The notes under the pieces are model-generated. The model was not told where the DNA came from and ran no database searches. It saw only the letters and a program-made list of their open reading frames with translations. Position numbers and translations under genes: made by a program. A stretch of DNA of 64,000 nt from Paragonimus skrjabini miyazakii. Taxonomy: Eukaryota > Platyhelminthes > Trematoda > Plagiorchiida > Troglotrematidae. Positions 40,001 to 53,378 of this stretch are shown piece by piece (position 1 is the stretch's first letter; each line of letters starts with the position of its first letter). The stretch lies in NCBI GenBank assembly GCA_014338405.1, contig JTDE01000150.1:223746-287745 (forward strand), in the 5' to 3' direction.

Positions 40001-40690
40001 AGTAGAATGCAATACTGTTGAAGATTTCTTCTTTGTAACTAGTTTAAATCGCCCAATTCGTTTCTTTGGTTTCTCTTTACCATTCTGTTTGTATATGATC
40101 CGTTCAGCCATTATGAACTACACGTTTACGGTTAATGTGAGTGTAAGAACGATGAACGATTGGTTAAGTCGGTTGAGCAATGTTGGGATTTGAACAAGAA
40201 AGTCAAACTCGGTCTTTGCATAATGTTTCTCTTGGGGATATTATTCATTTTCTGGTCACACACATAATGCATTCTACCGGTCTATACATTAAACGTTTAA
40301 TGTGAGTTACGCAGTCAGTAACTACATACCTATCAATACGCATTCGGTATCAAGGCAATCTGGCATTATTAAGCATACCTATTTTGATACAGGATGGTGA
40401 TTTTCATTTGTTACTTGCTAGCGCCAAGCGAACCAAGGAATACTCGGTAGTTCTATTACGTAGTGTATTCTAACCGCATTTTCCAAGTACAGTTCCATTC
40501 GACCTGTGAACAACTGCAGACCGATCGCTGAAACCAGTTCGTTATGACTTGTCGCGTTTTGATCGCATTAAGCCATATCATCAGAGAAACATAATCCTTG
40601 ATCACGAATTTCCCACTGAGTGGGGCGCCATAGTAGTCGTGATACTATGATTACCAACATCCTAGGTGTCTTTTTACTCACAGCAAAACT
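37033..40690. other. no recognisable gene; contains assembly gap
   Basis: Includes a purine-rich tract at 38119-38181 and the 310-N gap. Frames crossing the gap are artefacts. Frames at 37717-38022 (minus) and 39972-40193 (plus) have no recognisable domain. Confidence 0.4.
38343..38652. other. assembly gap (310 N)
   Basis: Run of 310 N. Content is unknown and any ORF reported across it is meaningless. Confidence 0.99.
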
Positions 40691-40697
40691 GAAATGA

Positions 40698-41229
40698 TTG
40701 TTTTACCTCTGTACTCACAATATACATTTCACATGCAACGATGATCTTTATCAGCAAGTGGATGGTAAAGCAATGGAGTTCACACCGAAGCCGTTGTTTG
40801 CAGATATACTTAAGATGGAGCATGGAAATGACTGTCGAGAAATAGCTACTGGTGAAAGAGAAAGAAATGTTGATTTTGTTATGTTTCAAAGGTGTATGTG
40901 ATAAATGTATTCCAGCTGTCTACCCAATCTTAAAGCATAGTGCTTGGGTGTCCAATTTTCTTTTGTGTATGCTTGTTTATTTGATCATATGGGTTACACT
41001 ACCAGTGGCTAATCTAGGCGTGTCCGTGAGCATCATCCAGCCTGGATCAATAAATTAGTCATCATCGCAACTATTTCGCATCTCGTCGATTCGCGGCATA
41101 CTATCACCCCGTCTTCACCTTTACATTCGATTTACCGTGTCAAAGTCAACTGGTCAAAAGTCGGGAGATCCCGGATTTTGGCCACAGCTGAGGCGATCAA
41201 AGTTCGATTGAATAATCCAACCTAGTTCT
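40698..41229 (+). mobile_element. Penelope-like retroelement fragment 4 (RT and GIY-YIG, internally deleted)
   Basis: 40698-40850 encodes YQQVDGKAM and LFADI, matching the PLE RT block (Y-x-Q-x-D-G-x-A-M-G-S-P-L-G-P, then A-D-I) that precedes the catalytic aspartates. After an internal deletion and a frameshift, 40985-41229 reads YTTSG, a stop, SRRVREHHPAWIN, then RILATAEAIKVRLNNPT and TAG. This is the GIY-YIG end and C-terminal tail. The REHHPAW and AEAI-RL-NP blocks match fragment 1 closely, so both belong to one lineage. It is a non-functional remnant. Confidence 0.75.
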
Positions 41230-41294
41230 CATAGTAATTGCTACGGCCCACCACCAGCTAATGCATCAGAAGTGTGATATTAATGTAGTAGAGC

Positions 41295-41715
41295 GCTGTC
41301 TTCGATTATAGTTATGATGTTTATGTCCTCATTTGGACTTATTACTCGTTTTGTACGCTTCGCCTTGAAATCAGTCTTCCATATTGTAACCTGGAATGTG
41401 TATCTTAATACAAGTGTCTAACTGCCGCTTCGTTCTGCCTATGTAAGTTGTCTACCATGCATACAAGAATTCATAAGTGAGATAAAAGTTGGCATTTATT
41501 GTTGGCGTTGATTTCAACCGTTGTGCTGGGATTCGGGTTGTATTGAACAACATGACCGGTTTGGATGTGTAAGACGTTTGTTTCCGCCGTAATCCCACGG
41601 TCTTCAACAGGACAGTAGTGTTGGCACCCTAAAATGGCATACACAGTTAGATATTCACCTCGGGGATTGTGAAAACCGTTGCGAAAAATGGTTTCTGCCT
41701 GCTGAAGTTCCAAGC
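41295..41715 (-). mobile_element. Penelope-like retroelement fragment 5 (GIY-YIG end, inverted)
   Basis: The minus strand encodes LTYEFLYAW, a stop, then TTYIGRTKRQLDT and KIHIPGYN (about 41470-41380). This is a GIY-YIG core with the YIG-R-T signature intact, preceded by VVQYNPNPSTTVEINANNKC. It faces fragment 4, with only about 65 bp between their 3' ends. Stops at Trp positions and loss of the tail show decay. How far it extends right of 41715 is unclear. Confidence 0.6.
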
Positions 41716-44700
41716 GAATGCTGGTAAACAGTTGTTTTCTTTAGGTATGTTTCTAGGTAACGAGGTCTTTTTGGTCAGTGTTTCTTTACCACACTTAAGC
41801 AGAAGTCCCACTTATTCACTTCTGTATGTCACCAGCGCAACAGTATAAAGGCTCAGATTTGGCCCTGTTCAAATAGGATAACTCCAGTAGAACTGAGCGT
41901 GATTAATAAAGCCGCTCCAGATGGAAAAAATGTTGGCTAGCAGAGACCCTAGCGGTCTGTCCATGGCAGCACAACAAATTTATATGCAACCTGTTCTGTG
42001 GAAGTAGAACATGACTTTTACTGCGCACACTGGCTGGAGACGCTCGAACCCGGATGTGGGCAACCCGATGTACATGTGATCTGAGTTAGTATGATGGCAA
42101 CATGTTAGATGTTTGCATGAGAAGAACATTTCTGGACTTATGTTCACACCGGCCACAATTTTTTCACAGTCCAATCTGTAGAGCAAGCCAGTTAACTTAA
42201 AACCACCACACACCATTTTCCGAGCGAACAATTTCTCTATTAACTGGAAAAGTTGGGTAAACTACCGTACCAACTTGTTTTATGGTGAGTTGGACATGAA
42301 TACTATTGGTTTCAAGGGTACAAAACTCTCGCGAACTTTGGGGAGACATACATCTGCCATCTGGTTGAAATATGAATTATTCTTCCATTATTGCTTATGC
42401 TTTACTGTTGACGCGTCGTTGATTTTCGGCAACATTGCTGCTGAGCATCCCGAGCGAAATCTGGTAGTGTCATTCTGCAGTGGCTGCGTTCATGATATAC
42501 TGTCAGCTGTTGTAAGTTATGGTAACATACGTATTGTGTTTAACGTTCAGAGATCACCGAAAACACACGACTATTTTCGTATTTTTTGCTGTTTGTCAGA
42601 TTGTCTACCTGGTGAACCGCGACCAAACGTCTTAATACAGGAACAGCAGATGTTGAAATTTGTAGACAATAATTCAATTGTGAGTTGACACTGCCAATCC
42701 ACGGTCTGGTATCATAAGAATTAATAGGTGAGTAGTCAGGTAGTGAGGAGGGTTTACCCCGTAGACCCACCTGATGATTGGAAAACCACGAAGCGAGTCG
42801 TGTATTTCCCGTCAGTATTACTTCTGCTGCCATAGCCTATAAAAACGTGTCATCTGTGACCTTGAGATACACTCAGTTTCTTTACAGTTCATTTTGCTCT
42901 TATTGTTAACTTTAATCTTGATCTATGGACTCCATCAAGTCTGCGATAAACAGCTCACGTGCGCCGCAAGTGGATTAGTATCCACAAATCTGGTGAGATC
43001 TTTCAGAAACCACTACGTCAGGGTCTTTATCTGGGTGTACACTTACGAAGTTTAGTCCGGACAATGCATTTGTGCATTTTGGAATAAAGATTATGCTTTG
43101 TTTGGAAGAATTAACCTTGTATTTATGTTCAAGGTTTACTAGCCTGGCCTTTAACTAATTGTGAACGTTCTGTGATACCGGGGTGAGTTGTGAAGGCTGG
43201 TCAAACGGAAGTTCGAAGTGGGCTAGCTGTTCGATGCTATTTTTCCTCTAAATTTGTATACAACAACTAAAGCCACAGGATTTGAATTGCTTGGTTCTGC
43301 AGACAATTCAAACACGATCAGTGTTTTCGTATGTTTTCTGAAGTGTGTATTACGAGATGCTAGTTTACCAGAATGAATGGACGATGGCAGTTAACCTATC
43401 TCAGTCTACGCAAATCGCTTTTGAACGACTCAGAGTACTTTGGGTCATATATATCAGATATATAATATATATCCCTTTCTATGCGCAGTGCGCTTTCAAG
43501 TAATTACACTTACATCTCCGTACTGACTGTAAACATGATGTTTCTGAAGATCGGTGGATCTCTGATTACACGACTTCAATTATCAACCTACAGGTTCCCC
43601 ACCTGATTGACTATCGGATTCCGATTACCATTAGCTAATGATCCACGAAGAGACGTCCAATGTTTTTGCCCTTCCGGTGGCATCACAAATAGACGGCTGT
43701 AATTGTGTTATTAACTACTATCGCCACATCGTTACTAACCCCACATTTCATTCAATATGTCAACTCTCACCAAAGCTGCTATGACATGTTAAGGGCTGGA
43801 TTTACAAACCGATCCAGAGTGCGTCTTATCATACAACCGTTATGCTATCTTCATACTGTAGTCGCCACGTATTTTCAACAAAACCGCACTCCGGTTTATC
43901 GGCTGAGGTTAGAAAATTGGAAAATATCTTGATAACCAGTGTTGTACTTGGAAAAAGTTAACCCCCAAACAGAAAAAGGCAATTACTTTGACTTTGAATT
44001 GACAACTTTATTACACGTTACGTACATTTTTGTAGCTCACGTCACACTACTTCACGTTCTTCCACCTCTTTCGGTAAACTCTGGTTAAGATTGATCGGTT
44101 TTCATTAGAGTATTGATGTATTTCCATTGGTGTAGCTTTTAGGCTTTCTGACTGATATTTTCTAAACCCAACTGCTCAGAAGCAAAAGAAGTGGCTTGTT
44201 AGTTGTGTGCCATTGCGTCAATTTTTCGCTCCGTACATAACGCTGTAACTCACTGTTGTCGAATGAAAACATTTTTAACCGCCTACATTATTTTTACACT
44301 AAGCGGTGATGAATAATTTACTGAATATTACCATGAACTTGAGTATCATAAACTAACGGCAGTTAGGAGAACAAAATGCAACTATTCACATTGCGGACCA
44401 ATTCCGGTTTATGCAATGGTTGCGAAATCGACTGAAAATATTGAACCATCATGGGATATACGAATACGTGGAAAACAGTACAAATCACATCTCCCGGTTA
44501 TCTTTATAATCTTCGCTTGTAAGTTATACGCTGTGTTTTCTTGGTACGTTATTCCTTCAGTATGCTTGTTTGTTACGCATCAACATGATCAAACGAAATC
44601 ACTTTATCCCGGTGTTCTTTGATTCGTTTCCATAAAGCTTCTCTTTGGAATCAAGAAGTAACTTAAAACATTAACCTCCTAATTAACAGAGAGTAAGAGA

Positions 44701-47700
44701 ACGCAGAAGGGAAACTGGCTTTCCTGTAATCACTTATGCAACGAAGCACTGAAGGTGAGAGAAAGAAAGAACTCGATGAAATACCATCTTTGACCGACTG
44801 GGTGAACCCGAAATTGTATTCTAAAATTATATAGTTGCACTAATTGCCATTTACGTATAGCACCGAAGTTGACAAAACACTTGACAACAAACACCCAGCC
44901 GACCAGTTATCCACACTCTTGATAAAAATGATAGTTGCATGAATCCCATCCACATGTGATGATACCAAATAACGTTAACTCCATATTATAAAAAACCCAT
45001 TCGGTTGAATACATTTACCAATTCTTAATACATATGGTGGAAGCAGTCTTCACAGGTAATCATACATTTCGGGTAACTGATAAAAGCTTCTCGCGTTCAT
45101 TTATAAAATCTTTTCATTGTAGATCTCTGAAAAACTCACGTTCAGCATCTGTACGAAAGTTTCAAACATCCGAGAATAGCACCCGATTACACGTCTCGCA
45201 AACAAATAGTATACATGCTACAATTTTTTACAGTAGAAGGCATTCGTCTCCGTGTAAGACTGATGCCGCAACCGAGGTCAAAATCGATTGCTCAAATTGA
45301 CCACCACAAGTGCCTTACGGTGAGCCACTAATGGTGTTCAAAAACCCTAAGTAAACTGTTAGCTCAAAAGAACTAGAATCAGAAGAAGTGCCTGTGACCA
45401 TTTAAGTTGGCCGGTCGGTCACTGCAAAGTAGCCTAATAGCAGGTTGATACAAAAGTCAAACTGTCTTCACAATGACGGTTCTTTGTGTACGCGGTGGTT
45501 GCATAGCAGTGCTAGACCACTAGGTTAGTTACCACTGCATAGGTAGCACAGTCACGCGGCAACTTGACCGTGACGTACAACGCTCGTAGTTTTATTGCGC
45601 CTAACGCGCTTGAATTCAGAAACAGTACAACTAAATAATCTATCGTATAATGGTATGTACTGCAGTTGTTCAGATAATGAAATTCTAGGCCGAGTTTTCA
45701 CGCACAAAGCCTTCTGGCATAATATCTCATTAGTGCAGCTTCTGACGTTCATGGATCCGTTCGTCTACTCTTGGTTGCGTCTACAAGTGTTTTGTTACCA
45801 ACTCTTTAATCATCTAACATGTATTCTGAAATTTTAACTGCTCAAACAGTAGCATAGTTTTAGTTACATCTCTATGTTGCGGTACACATCCGGTCGTCGA
45901 CTGCCAGGATACAACTTGAACAACCCAGGTAAAAGCGGTTTAGAGACTTAATTTTCGTGAACACAGTGTTGAACAGTACTTAGTGAACATTGACTTGAAC
46001 GGCCAGATAACTGTATATAGAAACGGTTTTGGTCTGTTATCCAAACTTGCGATTCTACCTGGAAAACTTTTCAGGCAGTATGGAAACAGCACGAAGGCTA
46101 TCTACACAAACCAAAATCTGAAGATCTGCGGACAGATTTCTTTGCATATTGTTACTCGTTTATCTTATTTCTAGCCAGACATCAATTATATGTACATTAA
46201 TCCACGTTCTGTTTGTTTGTATATGAGACGTCTACAGTAAATGCCAGGGATCGTGATCATTCCGATGTGGCCTTGTGTTTGACTATCAATAAATTAGCGA
46301 GCTCAATAGTCGTTTGGCAAAAATCCACCATGAAAATGCAAAAGACATGCTGTAACTCAACTCTAGACTGCATCTGTAGAGAAAGAAAAAACAGGGTACA
46401 AGGATGTTTGTGATCACACAATCCTATCGGCTGAACCTGGATAACACCAACAACTAAATCGGTTTCGATGTTAACACTGGCGTAAAGCAAGTACAGATAG
46501 AAAGAGGATTAGCTCAATGCAAGAAAAAACTGTTTATCCCTCAGTTATTCATATGTGTACAGTTAATTGTATGCCTTTTCTTATTTGCAGTACGTGCATC
46601 TGCCTGCATATGATAGTGAGTGCGTTTTGATGGGGCGTCTTAGAACCGACGCCGAATTAGTGTATCATATGTGGTACAAATTCAGGGCACTAATAAATAT
46701 GAGATGGAAGGCTAACACAGAAAAATAGTGAAAGTTCATGACACTGAAAACAAAGTTGGTAAAAAGCCCTGACATTGATCCAAGATTGACTGAACTGGTT
46801 CTATTAACGGTACGCTGCACAGACGAGTGATCCGTATATACCTTCCAAAGCGTACTAGAAGTTAGTTTTATCGGAGAATTTACAATTCGACAGGACGGGA
46901 AGAAGCTTCTTTCAAGCAAACAAATAAACACGCTAAATACAAGTGATTTCCGAAAACATGTGAATCAATGCCTTCCAATTAATCCATAGAGTTTGATTTT
47001 GAATATAACCAGTAGTAAATTGGTAAATCCTATTGGATGACACCTGAATGTACATAACGGAAAATCCTCATATGTATACACCACGCCTCGCATCATAGCA
47101 ACTACCCCGAAAAAGAAGTAATTTATACCGACTAATTTTTAGAGAACTGCGTGTATTCATTTGGAACGCGTGTGAGAGACATGCAACACTACATTTTTCT
47201 GCCCACTTTCTTAACCCACTTTCAAAAGACATTGGATAGGAGTCTTTGAAGATGTGTTGCTTTAGTGTATTTCCTTGTCCGATATCTACTAGTAGACCAG
47301 TCCATATGTTCTACAGACGTTTATTTAAGTCGTCGTTGTTTACTTCCTGCCTAAACATTAGACATTTACTACACAATTATTGTCCAACGAATACATGTAT
47401 AAGAAAGTACGCGTAAAATGCTTTTCAACTAAAATGGATATGACCCAGCTACGCAGTTGGTTCCATGCTCAAGTTTATTAGTCTTGGTAAATACGTAAAG
47501 CCAGAATGATATTAAAATACAGGTGAGCGCAACTTTGTTTACCAGTTACAAAGCATTACTAATGTCATACACAAGTGTGTGCAATCAAATTAGGTCAAAC
47601 TATTTACACCGTTTGCGAACGTGTGTTTATGGACCAATTGAATTATTACACTTTCAACCAATCAGGGTTTAAGGCCGATTACTTTCACAATCTAAATTAT

Positions 47701-47714
47701 TATAATACAAACAG
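41716..47714. other. no confirmed gene upstream of the receptor exons
   Basis: Frames at 42275-42688 (137 codons) and 42540-42833 (minus) overlap and neither shows a motif. An AT-repeat patch lies at 43446-43473. A splice-bounded frame at 45123-45253 was considered for the receptor gene and not accepted. Confidence 0.4.
43446..43473. repeat. imperfect (TA)n tract
   Basis: catatatatcagatatataa and following TA units. Confidence 0.85.
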
Positions 47715-47743
47715 TGCTTTTGAGTCAATTTTGTGATGAGAAA

Positions 47744-47837
47744 ATGTTTACTGAAGAAGAATTAAAGGAGAACTATTGGAGTGATCTCTTTTCAATGTGT
47801 TCAGAAAAATATAGGCCCCTTACATCGAAATTTATAA
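47744..47837 (+). CDS. class B GPCR ectodomain, exon 1 (N-terminal helix)
   Basis: Seen: an open frame from ATG encodes 31 residues plus one base. It is acidic and helical in character, with ENYWSDLFSMCSEKY containing the single Cys19. It ends at a strong donor (gtgagt) in phase 1. The first base 'a' joins the first two bases of the 53250 exon (aa) to make a Lys codon. Known: class B (secretin-family) receptors begin their hormone-binding domain with an alpha helix carrying the first of six cysteines. Inferred: Cys19 is that cysteine, 18 residues before the second. The frame stays open upstream to about 47695, and an AG at 47713-47714 could be an acceptor (phase 1). The exon may therefore start at 47715 and be preceded by a signal-peptide exon, because no signal peptide is encoded here. 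Tentative exon, supported mainly by phase and cysteine fit. Confidence 0.5.
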
Positions 47838-48288
47838 GTGAGTCTTTTTCACAAGCAATATAATTTTGTCGCATGTGCATATTCTTGGAGGTATTTAGAT
47901 AAGCTGACGATTCTATATTTACTAAACGTGAATGTTTTACGTTTGACGAACACGGTATCCACTTCACCTAATCTAGTCTGATGACATAGCATTTGTAAAT
48001 CACCGTAAGGTCGTATTGCTTCATTCAAACCTTACACATGACATGGTTAACATCAGCAGATGGCGGTGAACAAAAAAGAAAATGTGAATGTAACGTTTCA
48101 GCAAACATGACAGAAATTCATGCCGTATTACATCACTGATATTTATGAGCTGTAACAAACTGATCGCTTGTAACAGAATATTGGGCACAATTAATGTTGA
48201 CTATACTGGAACACAAGTAAGGCATGCTGCATATACCTTTATGGTGAACAATCATCATTGAGCTCAGGTAAAGTCTTGGCGAAAAACA

Positions 48289-48307
48289 GTATATATATAT
48301 ATGTATA
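48289..48307. repeat. (TA)n microsatellite
   Basis: gtatatatatatatgtatac; a short, self-complementary tract. Confidence 0.9.
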
Positions 48308-50939
48308 CAACTGCATACTAAACGTCACATGCTCCACGAGATGGAACCTGTGAGAAAATTACCAAAATTCCGAGGTTTCCAATTTAGAGCAAGTGGTTGT
48401 GGACATGTTTATAACTTTAACAAATAAAGTATTTAAACAACGTTATCATTGAGTCGTTCGAATTTTGAAGGACGAATATATACATCCAGATAATGATAAT
48501 GTCATATGATCATCATTACTCGGTTCGGGAACAAGGTTATTAATTTGACCTGCGAAATTCATCACAAGTTGACAGATAAATTTGCACAGTTGTGAACCAT
48601 GAGCGCTTTCAACACCGTGTTAACAACTATATAAAACCAAGATTGTAGGAAGACGCTGCAGGTTTTCCTTCATGAGCGTCAATCAACATATCAACGTCCA
48701 AAGTTAATTTATTACTACAAATCGGTACGTCACTTATAGTTTAGTTCAAAAAATTCAACGCAACGGCCTGTATTATGTTTTTTACAGTTTTAACAACATC
48801 TACATAAGTAAAAATTAAGTAGGTGCCTGAAAACAAAGGTTGGTGTATGTATGCCAAACTAGCTAGAACAGATTGTTTTTTATCAAATGATGAGAGAGCG
48901 TAATGGAGGGGATATAGCATGACCTTTAGCCTAACGGATTTATAAACCACACGTAAAAGCACCAGACGTTAACCACTGCTTACTGTCGGGATAAACGTCC
49001 ATGTTTCACGCAGTTCAAAATAATGTGAAGCTCTTTCTGTTGTAACTAAGACCGACTTCATATATTCATAAAAATGGCGGATTATATATATCGTGGTTTT
49101 GCTTCAGGTGGATCGCTTCATATGGATTCTTAAGTTTTCTGCAGAACTCACTACATTTCGCAACCGTTGTTGCGATAATTCCACAAATAAAATAAAAAGG
49201 AAGTGAGCAAAAATATGCGCTTAAAGATTATATCTAACTAGGTATGACAATCAATTATTTAATAGCTACCTACTAGCCATGGAAGATAGACAAACAGATG
49301 CATATACGGTGTGCGATATATTCATAGATGTTAAATGCTTTGCATATTGAGGTTTTTAATGGTAACCTGAAAGACCACTCTGTTGTATGCTCACAATGAT
49401 ATACTAGTTTAGTACGTTGAAAATCGATAAAAATAAGTCACGGTTACCAGCCGTTTGATATAAAATCTTGAGGCTTCATCACTCATCTCTACAGGTGTTT
49501 TACGTTAACTGAGAAACTTGCCAAACCACTTTTCAGACCGTATGATTATTCCCCGAATGGTAAAACAGATATACCACATTTTTATTGAACGCGTTAACAA
49601 TGTTGGGGTAACTGTTATACTTCAGGAATTATATCGCTTTATTTCCAAAAGTAGCAGCTTACCATGAATTATCGGCAGTGATTTTGAAATAACTGAAAAC
49701 TGCACTGTGAAACAGTGGTGTATAATTTATCAACTGGTTGATATACGGTAAAAGTTATGGTAAGCAACAAAGAGTAAAACATCATTCTTGCCATTTCAAT
49801 GGTATTACTAATTCTAGATGTTCATGCATAATCATAGACTGTGGTTACTGCTGAAAATACAAAACATTCAATAGTTTTTGGTTGATGCTAACCATTAGCT
49901 CGTGGATTTCATGTATGGCGATTACGTACGCCAGTTTTGGTGTTCAACGTTGAGTTTTCTGTGTTTTTTTGATGAGACAAATTTAGTACAAAACACTGGT
50001 TTTGACATTGTTATTACATTACCATCCACCTCACGGATTGCTCGTATGTAACAAGGTTTTATAGTGAATGATATTAGACAACTTAGTAGTTACATGTTTG
50101 TCGTCAGGGGCTTGAAAGACGAAACACATTGTGTTGTTAACTCTGCAAAATTGCTATCATCTTGCTCGCAGAAAAATTGACCACTGAGCAACTTTTGATG
50201 ACCACCCTTTAAGTTGAATAAAATTGCGAAGCGCAATCTTCCTAAGCATTTCGCGGAAATCTTATTTACTTTCACCTGTTCCATCATCAGACAATTTTTT
50301 GCGGAATTCTGAATGGTTGTGCAGTGCGAAACAGAGTACCATTTCTGTAATACTGCCCGCTTGAGAAGCGTTTACAGCTTAATCATCTTCGGAGAATTTT
50401 AAACATTTGAGATGACTTTCCCTGGTGGGTATTTGTTTTTACAAAATACCACATCGAGATATATCCATATCTGCAGAGTCCCTTTGAGCAGTTAACAAGA
50501 ATTTAAACTCAGGATGTTTTTAATAGAAAAGGATAGCCCACACATAAGAGGCCATACTTTGATGGATGTGAGAGTCGGACGTGCCTAGCAATATAGGTGT
50601 AGACTTTCGACACTGGGGGATGCAAGAACAAGCCATGATGACAAATAAAGAAACATTTTGCCCGATGTTGCATTACAATGTGACGATAGACGGCCGTCTG
50701 AGGCAAGTGATCGAAATGGGCGTTCTTGGTAGTGTTAGGGAAGTGCTGTCACATCGTTATATGGCCTCACTTGTCACCATGCCGTTTCCACGTAAAACAT
50801 TGTTCACTACGGCTTGTTCCGTGTTGTACTCATCTCTGTTTTGATGCATTACGCAAACAGGACATAGGAAACACCTTTAGCCTATTCATGTGACTAGCGC
50901 GTGCCCCCATTCCAAGACCACATTTATATAATGGTGCTA

Positions 50940-51039
50940 NNNNNNNNNNNNNNNNNNNNNNNNNNNNNNNNNNNNNNNNNNNNNNNNNNNNNNNNNNNNN
51001 NNNNNNNNNNNNNNNNNNNNNNNNNNNNNNNNNNNNNNN
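50940..51039. other. assembly gap (100 N)
   Basis: Exactly 100 N, the usual size for a gap of unknown length, inside receptor intron 1. Confidence 0.99.
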
Positions 51040-53249
51040 AATCTAAGCAGTATGCGTTATAAATGGTTGAATCATGGTTAAGACACTAATCCTGACTGTC
51101 TAAATTAGGACAGGCTTCTCGAAAGTCAAGCGAAATTGGGAGTAACATTATACTCTGTTCAGCTAAGACTTGTTAAATGTTCTTGCACATTTTTAAAGCC
51201 GTCGTTTATATCGTGAATAAAACCGTCGAACATTCCTTACGATAGAGTAAGCATTAACCGAGAAGGCCAGTTTCGAATACATTGATCTCATCTGAGTTAT
51301 TTTTCCACAACTGAACTTCATACGATTTAAATCTACACCTCAAAAACTAATTAATGCACTCATGCATCACCTCAATGATTCGAAAATTTGGCATCAGCGT
51401 TTAAACACTCTTTTAGGACTAGAACTATAGAAGCAGTTATTCAGAACTCCGCAATACATCCCTTATCCTTATCTTCTTTAGTGTATGCTAATGTCAACTT
51501 TAGTTATGTTGTCAGTGATGTGGTTAGTATTAAACATCATATCTCCGCAGCAACTGACAAGTAATTTGCGACCGTTGTCGTACCTGCTATTGTCCAGCAG
51601 TGTTTGGCGAGCTGTTTATTGCAAACGCAAATTATTCCAATGAACACCCTTCACTGCAACAAAACATATGTAAATATGCGGGGCAGTTAATCAACCCAAT
51701 GTCGACAGAACAACTCTGAAGCCAGCAAACGTCCTAATGAATACTCAACGATGAGAGCTATTTGCTGGATTGATTTTATCTCATGAGACTGCAGAAAACA
51801 AGCGAAAACTATATTGACTATTGTGTTTTGTTCACTATCGTCATGATAGACAAAATGACGTGTTTGACAGTAGTTATAATGAGGCATAGATAAGGTGCAT
51901 GTGTGAAACTTTATTATTGCTGTGTAGTGCTAAGACAAAAGTGATAAAACAGAGTGATTCAGATAAATTCCACATGATTTACTTAACAAATCTGAGAAGA
52001 AACTAAAAAAGTGGAGCATAATCGACAAACTGTGGATGATATTTCAATAAAGTAAGCAAATGTCATAAACCAAAATCTACGTAAATTCACCTAAGTTTAA
52101 TGGGTTGGAAACATGAAAAATAGACTCAATATACTTTTCACCGGCCAGTAACATCACATTTCCGGCAGCTCCCAACACAGTTTATCAGGTGGCCATAACG
52201 TGATATACATGGAGGCGACTGTCTGTATGTAACAATCAACGAGCAGAACAAACCATATCTTCTGCTGTGATGCAGTTATGGACTAAGTATTGAACAAATC
52301 ATATGTATGTCTATGTTGTATGAAGCAAAACTGTGTATTTTGTATTTCTTTGAGATAAAACTTGTTAGCGATTCGTACTAAGTGATGTACGTCTCAGAAC
52401 CATCATTTAGTAAAATGGTAATATTAGCAATTAATACGTGAATGAACTGCACCCGTACAATGCCTTGTATTTATGACGTTTTTAGCTTTAGTCGTACTGT
52501 CAGAGCTGATAAGTTCACTTTGTGAATCCGAAAGTTGATAAACTATTCTTCGATTATTGTCATAATGTGTGACGTTATAAGACGTTTATTTGTAATAGAA
52601 AAGCGGGGGTAATATTTGATGCGTCTAAATAGTAAATATTTTAAATAATTTACTTAAGCATTAGACATTATTTAACAGTTTTCATAGGTTGTCTAGACGT
52701 GATTGTTACCATTCATAGATTTTGAGAACTTTTAAAACGAATAGCACGTGGTAGACAGATTTTTGAAATTCGATCACTGCGTTCGTGAATATAGTCGAGA
52801 ATTATTTGGAAATCAAGGGAAGTGAATTCACAAGTTTGATTATTTGTTCATTGAGCATTGTTCCCTTGGGATGGCATTAATATCGTTGCTCATCTTAGAT
52901 ATTTCAAGAAATCAACAAAGTTTTAATCATTAGCTTAAAGTCAAACCAAGCAAAATGTATTTGAATGCAAATGAAACGACTTTAGGAACATGTAGACTCA
53001 TAATTTCACATGCACCGTTCTCAAATGGCTTCGTTTTATTAGCGTATTCAATTCTTGCGATTATGGCCAAAAGCTCGAGGCAGCGTATAAATCGTTTATG
53101 TATTTTGGGAGAGAAGTTCTATCCAATGTTCACATGTTTATTGCTATAGACATCGATAATATTTGTTTACGTACTCACAAACTCAAAACGATTTGGCACT
53201 TATCTGTTGCTTGTCCCATTGAGTTTATATAATTTTCTTGTGTGCACAG

Positions 53250-53378
53250 AATTAGGACATTTGTTCTGCGCCGTGGGACTGGATGGAGCAGACGAGTGCT
53301 GGCCACCAACTGCCATCAACCAATGGGCAAGAAAATATTGTCCAAAGGAATTCGGTACATTTCAGTTCAGTGGAAAAG
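53250..53378 (+). CDS. class B GPCR ectodomain, exon 2 (HRM domain core)
   Basis: Seen: 129 nt between an acceptor (ttttcttgtgtgcacag) and a donor (g|gtaaat), phase 1 at both ends. The peptide holds HLFC, then GLDGADECWPP, then KYCPKEF. This is the hormone-receptor (HRM) signature of secretin-family receptors: Cys2, the conserved Asp, the Cys-Trp-Pro of Cys3, and Cys-Pro of Cys4. Role by family: an extracellular peptide-hormone-binding domain of a seven-helix receptor in the plasma membrane, usually coupled to Gs/cAMP. The short spacing resembles CRF/DH44- or PDF-type receptors more than the calcitonin type; this subfamily call is inference. Odd: the usual Ala-Gly after CWPxT is Ile-Asn here. 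The frame has no stop and matches both neighbouring exons in phase. Confidence 0.85.

Larger units (their letters stand above)
47838..53249 (+). other. intron 1 of the class B GPCR gene
   Basis: 5.4-kb phase-1 intron between ectodomain exons. It contains a (TA)n stretch at 48289-48307 and the 100-N gap at 50940-51039. I recognise no other coding sequence. The ORF at 50581-50844 beside the gap has no recognisable motif. Confidence 0.5.

Noticed and set aside
42275..42688. 137-codon + ORF overlapped by a 97-codon minus ORF
   Set aside because: Neither strand shows a domain, a credible splice context or repeat identity.
45123..45253. Splice-bounded frame (cattgtag ... gtaaga) as an upstream receptor exon
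   Set aside because: Joined to the 53250 exon it creates a TAA. Joined to 47715 it is open but has no signal-peptide character.
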